The notes under the pieces: model-generated | What the model was told of the DNA's origin: nothing | The model's database searches: none | What the model saw: the letters and a program-made list of their open reading frames with translations, nothing else | Program-made: the position numbers and the translations under genes | Shown: one piece after another, positions 58,768 through 64,000 of the stretch | Numbering within the stretch: position 1 is the stretch's first letter | Layout of the letters: each line of letters opens with the position of its first letter | From: Candidatus Thiosymbion sp. | GTDB taxonomy: Bacteria > Pseudomonadota > Gammaproteobacteria > Chromatiales > Chromatiaceae | DNA length: 64,000 nucleotides | Reading direction: 5' to 3' | Assembly: GCA_018435665.1 (NCBI GenBank) | Contig: JAHDND010000049.1 | Coordinates: 1 to 64,000, forward strand

Positions 58768-60651
58768 ATGGCCGGTTCCTGGTTTCATGCCGATGTCGAT
58801 GAACGACGCGCCTTCACGCGCCGCGCCTGGGCGGCGGCCATCCTGGCCATCCTCCTGCTGCTGGTCGTGGTGGCGCGGGTCGCCCAGTTGCAGGTCCAGA
58901 AGCACCAGCATTTTTCCACCCTCTCCCAAGACAATCGGGTCCGGCTGGAGCCCTTGCCGCCGGTCCGGGGGCTGATCTACGACAGCCACGGCGTGCCCCT
59001 GGCGACCAACGAGCCCTCCTTCACCCTGACCCTCACCCCCTACAAGGTCAAGAACGCCGAGGCCCTGTTCGCTGAACTGGCGGCGATCGTGCCCATCGCC
59101 GAGGCGGACCTCAAGCGCTACGAAAGGCTGCGTCGCCAGGGCTCCCCTTATCAGGCGATACCCCTGCGCCTGCACCTCACCGAGGTGGAAATTGCCCGCC
59201 TTTCCCTGGAGGGCCATCGCTTTCCCGCCATGGATATCCGCACCGACCTGCTGCGGACCTACCCCCAGGGTCCGCTGACGGGGCATGTGCTGGGTTACGT
59301 CGGGCGCATCGACGAGGACGAGCTCAAGCGCATCGATCAGGGCGCCTACCGGGGTACGGACTTCATCGGCAAGACCGGGCTGGAGAAGGCCTACGAGGCG
59401 GTGCTGCATGGTCAGGTCGGGTATCGCCAGGTGGAGGTGAACGCCAAGGGGCGGGTCCTGCGCACCCTGGAGAGCCAGCCGCCGGTGCCCGGCAAGGACC
59501 TGCGCCTGCACCTGGACATCCGTCTGCAAAGGGACGCGGCGGCGGCCCTGGGCCAGCGGCGCGGAGCCGTGGCGGCCCTGGACCCGCGCACCGGCGGCGT
59601 CCTGGCCCTGGTCAGCAACCCCGGCTTCGATCCCAACCCCTTCGTCGAGGGGATTGGCACCCAGGAATACGCCGCCCTGCGGGATGATCCCGACGTGCCC
59701 CTCTTCGACCGTGCCCTGCGCGGCCAATATCCACCCGGGTCCACCATCAAGCCCTTCATCGCCCTGGCGGGGCTGGAAAGCGGCGTCATCACCCCGCGCC
59801 AGGCCAAACATTGCTCCGGTGCCTACCAACTGCCTGGCCAATCCCATCGCTATCGGGACTGGCGCAGGGGGGGGCATGGGTCCGTGGATCTGCGCCGCTC
59901 CATCGTCGAATCCTGCGACGTCTATTACTACGACCTGGCCCACGACCTGGGGATCGACCGGTTGGGCGATTTCCTGGGGAAATTCCATTTTGGTCGCAAG
60001 ACCGGGGTCGATCTGGCGGGGGAACTGGGCGGTCTCCTCCCCTCCCGGGAGTGGAAGCGCCGGGTGCGCAACCAGGCCTGGTACCCCGGCGAGACCCTGA
60101 TCGTCGGCATCGGTCAGGGGGCCTTTCTCGCCACGCCCCTGCAACTGGCGGCGGCGACCGCGGCCCTGGCCAATGGCGGCCGCTACCTGGAGCCGCGGGT
60201 GGCCAAGAGCATGGAGGCGGGCGCCGACCAGCCGGAGGCCATCCCCGCCCCGGGGCGTCCGCTGGGGTTGGATCCCAGTCACCTGGAGGACGTGGTCCAG
60301 GCCATGATCCAGGTCGTGGAAAGCCCCCGGGGCACCGCCAAGCGCATCCGCAGCCCGGCCTACCGCATCGCCGGCAAGACCGGTACGGCCCAGGTCTTCA
60401 CCGTCGGCCAGAAGGAGACCTACAAGGAGAAACAGGTGGCGGAGCGTAAGCGCGACCATGCCCTCTTCGTCGCCTTCGCCCCGGTTGAAGACCCGCGGAT
60501 CGCCCTGGCGGTGGTGGTGGAGAACGGGGGGCATGGCGGCGCCGTGGCGGCGCCGGTGGCGCGGGCGGTGCTGGATAGCTATCTGCTGGGTACCGGGCCC
60601 GCCGGGGCGCTGGGCGAACCCGGAGAAGAGGAGGCCGAAGATGGGGACTGA
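58768..60651 (+). CDS. mrdA: penicillin-binding protein 2, elongasome transpeptidase
   Basis: 627 residues. N-terminal membrane anchor (about 20-40), PBP dimerisation domain (about 60-230, PPVRGLIYDSHGVPLATN), then class B transpeptidase: catalytic SxxK with Ser325 (PPGSTIKPFIA), SCD(V)-type second motif (VESCDVYYYDLA) and KTGTAQV third motif. Crosslinks peptidoglycan in the side wall with RodA. ATG 58768 is 6 bp after mreD. Overlaps rodA start (ATG 60641). Confidence 0.97.
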   Translation: MAGSWFHADVDERRAFTRRAWAAAILAILLLLVVVARVAQLQVQKHQHFSTLSQDNRVRLEPLPPVRGLIYDSHGVPLATNEPSFTLTLTPYKVKNAEALFAELAAIVPIAEADLKRYERLRRQGSPYQAIPLRLHLTEVEIARLSLEGHRFPAMDIRTDLLRTYPQGPLTGHVLGYVGRIDEDELKRIDQGAYRGTDFIGKTGLEKAYEAVLHGQVGYRQVEVNAKGRVLRTLESQPPVPGKDLRLHLDIRLQRDAAAALGQRRGAVAALDPRTGGVLALVSNPGFDPNPFVEGIGTQEYAALRDDPDVPLFDRALRGQYPPGSTIKPFIALAGLESGVITPRQAKHCSGAYQLPGQSHRYRDWRRGGHGSVDLRRSIVESCDVYYYDLAHDLGIDRLGDFLGKFHFGRKTGVDLAGELGGLLPSREWKRRVRNQAWYPGETLIVGIGQGAFLATPLQLAAATAALANGGRYLEPRVAKSMEAGADQPEAIPAPGRPLGLDPSHLEDVVQAMIQVVESPRGTAKRIRSPAYRIAGKTGTAQVFTVGQKETYKEKQVAERKRDHALFVAFAPVEDPRIALAVVVENGGHGGAVAAPVARAVLDSYLLGTGPAGALGEPGEEEAEDGD

Positions 60652-62029
60652 AGCTGGCGGTCCAGGTCAGGATTCGAACCCAAAGTCACCTTTGAGCTGG
60701 GGTTCTGGCATGCGCCGTGGTTCGGGCCTTGACCCGGGTTCTGGCCTGAGTCGAGGAGCGGACCTGAGATCTGGGTCCGACCTTAGCGGGATTTCTGACC
60801 TGGGATCTGGGTCCAGCTTGAGTGGGGGTTCGAACCCGAGCCAAGGTTCGGTCCTGAATCCTATCTCGGGCCAGGGGCTGGGTCTGAGCCTGGAGGGAGG
60901 GGCCGTGGTCCGACCCCTGAGCCTGGCCCAGCGCCTGCATCTTGACCTGCCCCTGCTCTTCGCCCTGCTGCTGGCGGCGGGCTATGGGTTGCTGGTGCTG
61001 TACAGCGCCATCGACCAGGACCCGGAGCGGCTGGAGGCCCAGTTGGTGCGCCTGGGGCTGGCCTTCACCGTCATGGTCGTCGTCGCCCAAGTCCCCCCCG
61101 CGCTTTGGCGGCGCCTGGCCGTGCCCCTCTACCTCGCCGGGGTGCTCACCCTGGTGGCCGTGCTGCTGGTCGGGGAGATCGGCAAGGGGGCCCAGCGCTG
61201 GCTGGACCTGGGGGTGTTGCGCTTCCAGCCCTCAGAACTCCTCAAGCTGGGCGTGCCGCTGTTGCTGGCCTGGTTCCTGGCCCTGCGGCCCCTGCCCCCA
61301 GGGGCCTGGCGCACCCTGGGGGCCCTGGTCCTCACCGCCCTGCCGGCGGTGCTCATCGCCCGTCAGCCCGATCTGGGCACGGCCCTGCTGGTGGGTAGCG
61401 CCGGGCTCGCGGTCCTGTTTCTGGCGGGCCTGTCCTGGCGCCTCATCGCCTTCCTCGGGGTGACCGCCGCCGCCCTCGCGCCCCTGCTCTGGAGTCAGAT
61501 GCTGGACTACCAGAAGAACCGGGTCCTGACCCTCTTCGATCCGGAGCGCGACCCCCTGGGCACCGGTTATCACATCATCCAGTCCCAGATCGCCATCGGT
61601 TCCGGCGGGGTCTATGGCAAGGGCTGGGGGCTGGGCACCCAGTCGCACCTGGAGTTCCTGCCGGAACGGTCCACCGACTTCATCTTCGCCGTCCTCGGGG
61701 AGGAACTGGGCCTGTTCGGCGTCCTGGCCCTGCTGGGCCTCTACCTCTTCATCGTCTTCCGCGGTCTCTACCTCGCCAGCCAGTGCCAGGACAGCTTCGG
61801 CCGGCTCCTGGCGGGAGGGCTGACCCTGGTCTTCTTCGTCTATCTCTTCGTCAACACCGGCATGGTCTCCGGCCTCCTGCCGGTGGTCGGCGTGCCGCTG
61901 CCCCTGGTCAGCTATGGCGGCACCTCCATGGTGACCTTGCTGGCCGGCTTCGGTCTCATCATGTCGATGTACACCCATCCGGGGGCGACGGGGCGGGGTG
62001 GAGGGGGCCGCATCCTGCCACGGTGGTGA
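60641..62029 (+). CDS. rodA: RodA peptidoglycan glycosyltransferase with repetitive N-terminal tail
   Basis: 462 residues from ATG 60641 (GAGGAGG 6 nt upstream, overlapping mrdA by 11 bp). SEDS-family polymerase with about ten membrane helices: LDLPLLFALLLAAGYGLLVLYSA, RWLDLGVLRFQPSELLKLGVPL, LIARQPDLGTALLVG, and the catalytic region NRVLTLFDPERDPLGTGYHIIQSQIAIGSGG, VYGKGWGLGTQSHLEFLPERSTDFIFAVLGEE, PLVSYGGTSMV. Residues 1-90 are a Gly/Ser-rich repetitive extension; RodA normally begins near the MLDLPLL region. A shorter start is possible but no ribosome-binding site is seen further in. Confidence 0.93.
   Translation: MGTEAGGPGQDSNPKSPLSWGSGMRRGSGLDPGSGLSRGADLRSGSDLSGISDLGSGSSLSGGSNPSQGSVLNPISGQGLGLSLEGGAVVRPLSLAQRLHLDLPLLFALLLAAGYGLLVLYSAIDQDPERLEAQLVRLGLAFTVMVVVAQVPPALWRRLAVPLYLAGVLTLVAVLLVGEIGKGAQRWLDLGVLRFQPSELLKLGVPLLLAWFLALRPLPPGAWRTLGALVLTALPAVLIARQPDLGTALLVGSAGLAVLFLAGLSWRLIAFLGVTAAALAPLLWSQMLDYQKNRVLTLFDPERDPLGTGYHIIQSQIAIGSGGVYGKGWGLGTQSHLEFLPERSTDFIFAVLGEELGLFGVLALLGLYLFIVFRGLYLASQCQDSFGRLLAGGLTLVFFVYLFVNTGMVSGLLPVVGVPLPLVSYGGTSMVTLLAGFGLIMSMYTHPGATGRGGGGRILPRW
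60680..60890 (+). repeat. degenerate Gly-Ser-Leu repeats in rodA 5' part
   Basis: Imperfect 15-24-bp units (variants of GGTTCNGGCCTGAG/GACCTG) encode repeated GSGLDxGSGLS-like motifs in the RodA N-terminal extension. Confidence 0.8.
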
Positions 62030-62411
62030 ACGGGGCCAGGACCCTGCCGGCTTCGTCAGCGGTGCCTCCGTCAGCGGCGTCGCGACGCGGAGGCGATGAA
62101 AATCCCCTTTTGTGTGAAAGTCACGGCAAAGTCTTTCATTTTCAGGGAGGTGGCGCGTCTCTTCATGACAGTTAGCAGGAAGCCCCTTGCCTGACACCCT
62201 TGGCGACCCAACTCTGGGGCAGATTCGTGATCCGCCGCCTGACTCTCGCCGCGATCTAACCGTTCAGACCCCCTCATGGAGGAGAGACAGCCTCTTCATC
62301 GCAAGCCCCTGACTCTTTTCCCCCCTCCCCCCGGGCGGGGGAGGGTTGGGGAGAGGGGGCTGAACGATAACCTCGCGATCCGCGATTGGCCCCATCCTTC
62401 GGAGACCCGCC
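62030..62411. other. intergenic region rodA-cbbQ with repeat family B copy
   Basis: Contains the single copy of the 63-bp family (62110-62171) and a C-rich/G-rich hairpin (about 62319-62361) similar in type to 14721-14759. No gene was recognised. Confidence 0.6.
62110..62171 (+). repeat. dispersed repeat family B, third copy
   Basis: Matches the 43637-43762 unit over its full length: GTGAAAGTCACGGCAAAG, CTTTCATTTTCAGGGAGGTG and CTTCATGACAGTTAG. It shares the same ends and internal TGAAAG/CTTTCA pair. Confidence 0.85.
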
Positions 62412-63230
62412 GTGCGCCATTCCCTCGAAGTCATTCAGCCCGAGGCCAATTTCATCAGGGACGAACCCTACTACGAGGCTGTCGGGGACGAGATCCAGGT
62501 CTTCACAGCCGCCTATGCCAACGGCCTCCCGGTCCTCCTCAAGGGGCCGACCGGCTGTGGCAAGACGCGCTTCATGGAGCACATGGCCTGGCGGCTCCAG
62601 CGCCCCCTCATCACCGTCTCCTGTCACGACGACCTGACCTCCTCGGACCTGGTGGGCCGTTACCTGGTCAAGGGCGGCGAGACCCTCTGGGTGGACGGCC
62701 CCCTGGCGCGGGCGGTGCGCTGCGGCGGCATCTGCTACCTGGACGAGATCGTCGAGGCGCGCAAGGACACCACCGTGGTCATCCACCCACTGGCGGACGA
62801 TCGCCGCGTCCTGCCCATGGAGAAGCTGGGGGAGCTATTGGAGGCCCCGGACGACTTCTGCCTGGCCATCTCCTACAACCCCGGCTACCAGAGCGTGCTC
62901 AAGGACCTCAAGCCCTCCACCCGTCAGCGCTTCGTCGCCCTGGAGTTCGATTATCCGGACGCGGAGCTGGAGCGGCGCATCCTGGAAAAGGAGACCGGCA
63001 TCGACCCCGGTCAGGCGCGGCAACTAGTCAAGTTCGCCCACATGACCCGCAACCTGCGTGGGCAAGGCCTGGACGAAGGCGCCTCCACCCGCCTGTTGGT
63101 GCATGCCGCCAAGCTCATGGTCGCCGGCGTGGCCCCGGTGGTCGCCTGCCGCTCCGCCATTGCCCAGGCCCTGACCGACGATGGCGACATGCTGACAGCC
63201 ATCAATGAGCTATCGGCGTCCCTGTTTTGA
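62412..63230 (+). CDS. cbbQ: CbbQ/NirQ/NorQ-type AAA+ ATPase
   Basis: 272 residues from GTG 62412, with GGAG 8 nt upstream. MoxR-like AAA+: Walker [12 protein letters not shown] (about residues 44-54), [32 protein letters not shown], Walker [29 protein letters not shown], sensor [23 protein letters not shown] and a C-terminal CbbQ domain. Such ATPases, with the VWA protein CbbO, reactivate Rubisco, or in the NorQ/NirQ case mature nitric oxide or nitrite reductase. No cbbO or cbbLS is adjacent, so the partner must lie elsewhere. Confidence 0.9.
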   Translation: MRHSLEVIQPEANFIRDEPYYEAVGDEIQVFTAAYANGLPVLLKGPTGCGKTRFMEHMAWRLQRPLITVSCHDDLTSSDLVGRYLVKGGETLWVDGPLARAVRCGGICYLDEIVEARKDTTVVIHPLADDRRVLPMEKLGELLEAPDDFCLAISYNPGYQSVLKDLKPSTRQRFVALEFDYPDAELERRILEKETGIDPGQARQLVKFAHMTRNLRGQGLDEGASTRLLVHAAKLMVAGVAPVVACRSAIAQALTDDGDMLTAINELSASLF

Positions 63231-63332
63231 TCGGGTCAACAAAGGCCAATGATGGCAACAAAGATCGGCTACCAGATCGAGAAGCGCCGATGAGTAAGGA
63301 TCAGGTAGGGAGGGGGTATGTCAGTGCAGGGT

Positions 63333-63740
63333 TCATGTTGGCAGTAACCAGTTTTCGATCCTGAGGTCCATGTAGCCCCTGAAATCGTCTTTGTTGTTGG
63401 TGACCAGTATCAGGCCGAGGCTTAGGGCATGGGCAGCAATCAGGCGGTCCATGACATCGCGCCGGCGATCCTTAACGGCAGCAGCCAAAGCCCCGTAGTG
63501 TTCTGCCGACAAAACGGGGTAATCGAGAACAGGGATACGAGCAATCAGCCTCCTTAGGGCCCGGGCGGCGCTGACTCGATCCTCGCCCGCATGGCGCTCG
63601 ACGCCATGCCAAAGCTCGGCATAACTGATGACCGACATCACCGCCATGCCCAGTGGCAAGGGTGCCAGTTGCGCCAGGAGCTGCGGCGGATGCTCATTGA
63701 TTAGGTGAATGCAGATGTTGGTGTCGAGCAGATAGCGCAT
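63333..63740 (-). CDS. vapC: VapC-type PIN-domain toxin ribonuclease
   Basis: 135 residues from ATG 63740. PIN catalytic acids: Asp6 in YLLDTNICI, Glu in SYAELWHGVERH, Asp in DVMDRLIAAHALSLG and TNNKDDF. Cleaves tRNA or other RNA; neutralised by the VapB encoded 8 bp upstream. Intact, unlike the fragment at 3578-3730. Confidence 0.93.
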   Translation of the reverse strand: MRYLLDTNICIHLINEHPPQLLAQLAPLPLGMAVMSVISYAELWHGVERHAGEDRVSAARALRRLIARIPVLDYPVLSAEHYGALAAAVKDRRRDVMDRLIAAHALSLGLILVTNNKDDFRGYMDLRIENWLLPT

Positions 63741-63748
63741 GGGTTTGC

Positions 63749-64000
63749 CTATCCAGCATCGGCGTCTTTGCTGGAAAAGGCGGACCATTCGCGTTCCCGC
63801 TGCTCATGAAACTCACGCCCCTCGACCATGAAGTCCCGTGGAAACTCAGCCAGGATCGGCCTCAGGTCACCAATTGTTTCCTTCGATAGAGGCCGCATCA
63901 CCAGGGTATCGCCAACGCGTTCGATTTCGACCTCCTGCACCGCCTCGGCGAAGGCCATTTCTTTAGGTATGCGCACGGCGAGTGAGTTGCCGCTTTTGAA
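63749..64000 (-). CDS. vapB: VapB-type AbrB/SpoVT-like antitoxin, N-terminus beyond the window
   Basis: Partial. The frame stays open to the right edge and reads FKSGNSLAVRIPKEM just before the edge, the swapped-hairpin AbrB-type DNA-binding motif (usual start a few residues earlier). The C-terminal part (MVEGREFHEQREREWSAF) is the toxin-binding tail. An internal ATG at 63976 is not the real start. It precedes vapC by 8 bp on the same strand and probably autoregulates the pair. Confidence 0.88.
   Translation of the reverse strand, partial: FKSGNSLAVRIPKEMAFAEAVQEVEIERVGDTLVMRPLSKETIGDLRPILAEFPRDFMVEGREFHEQREREWSAFSSKDADAG

Noticed and set aside
58273..60534. 753-codon minus-strand open frame
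   Set aside because: Antisense to mreD and mrdA; no motif or start signal.

Overview
The window is GC-rich chromosomal DNA, very probably from a gammaproteobacterium and plausibly a member of the Chromatiales (purple sulfur bacteria and relatives). That assignment is inference. It rests on the complete mreBCD-mrdA-rodA locus, the ubiG-rnt pair, pilB/pilD next to coaE, thiC behind a TPP riboswitch, twin acetate-type symporters with acs, a PHA synthase and a CbbQ-type Rubisco-activase ATPase. No rRNA or tRNA gene was seen, so the taxonomy is not proven.

Layout. (1) 1-3730 is the end of a chromosomal integron. It has two low-GC gene cassettes on the minus strand, a clear 105-bp attC at 877-981, an attI/cassette junction at 2040/2041, and a divergently oriented integron integrase gene broken by a frameshift and a near-terminal amber codon. 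The integrase 3' end abuts a truncated vapC-like fragment. (2) 3926-11048 is a tightly overlapping five-gene cluster: a CDP-alcohol phosphatidyltransferase/sulfatase-fold fusion, a zinc-less MDR dehydrogenase, a degenerate 6-pyruvoyl-tetrahydropterin-synthase homologue, a GT4 glycosyltransferase and a SAM methyltransferase. It looks like an uncharacterised biosynthetic pathway, possibly for a modified polar lipid or a pterin-like conjugate, and is my best candidate for an undescribed system. (3) 11186-23351 is housekeeping: ubiG, rnt, a TraB/GumN protein, mlaA, pyrC, coaE, pilD, pilB (without pilC), a NYN ribonuclease-cold-shock fusion and acs. (4) 23703-32540 is an acetate uptake/activation neighbourhood: DnaQ-like exonuclease, DUF294/CBS nucleotidyltransferase, an Ala-rich coiled-coil protein, DUF4212+symporter, and the divergent DUF485+ActP. 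(5) 32775-46925 holds thrC with an isopropylmalate/citramalate synthase homologue, a lytic transglycosylase, TPP riboswitch-thiC, a DUF4239 protein, phaC and an RND efflux pair. (6) 46926-51376 is a decayed, lower-GC patch: small secreted proteins, a 5'-truncated pseudogene, an IS66 transposase remnant and a large secreted carboxypeptidase-regulatory-like protein. (7) 51377-55702 holds acetolactate decarboxylase with a STAS protein, a zinc MDR dehydrogenase and gatA/gatC (gatB absent). (8) 56078-62029 is the rod-shape operon mreB-mreC-mreD-mrdA-rodA. (9) 62412-64000 holds cbbQ and a vapBC toxin-antitoxin pair running off the right edge.

Two window-wide patterns stand out. First, many proteins carry in-frame low-complexity expansions at termini or inter-domain linkers (fusion protein 3926, GT4, methyltransferase, PilD, PhaC, MreC, RodA), some with nearly perfect DNA tandem repeats. 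Second, there are two dispersed non-coding repeat families: a MITE-like element of about 160 bp (three copies plus a fragment) and a 63-bp unit (a tandem pair plus one distant copy).
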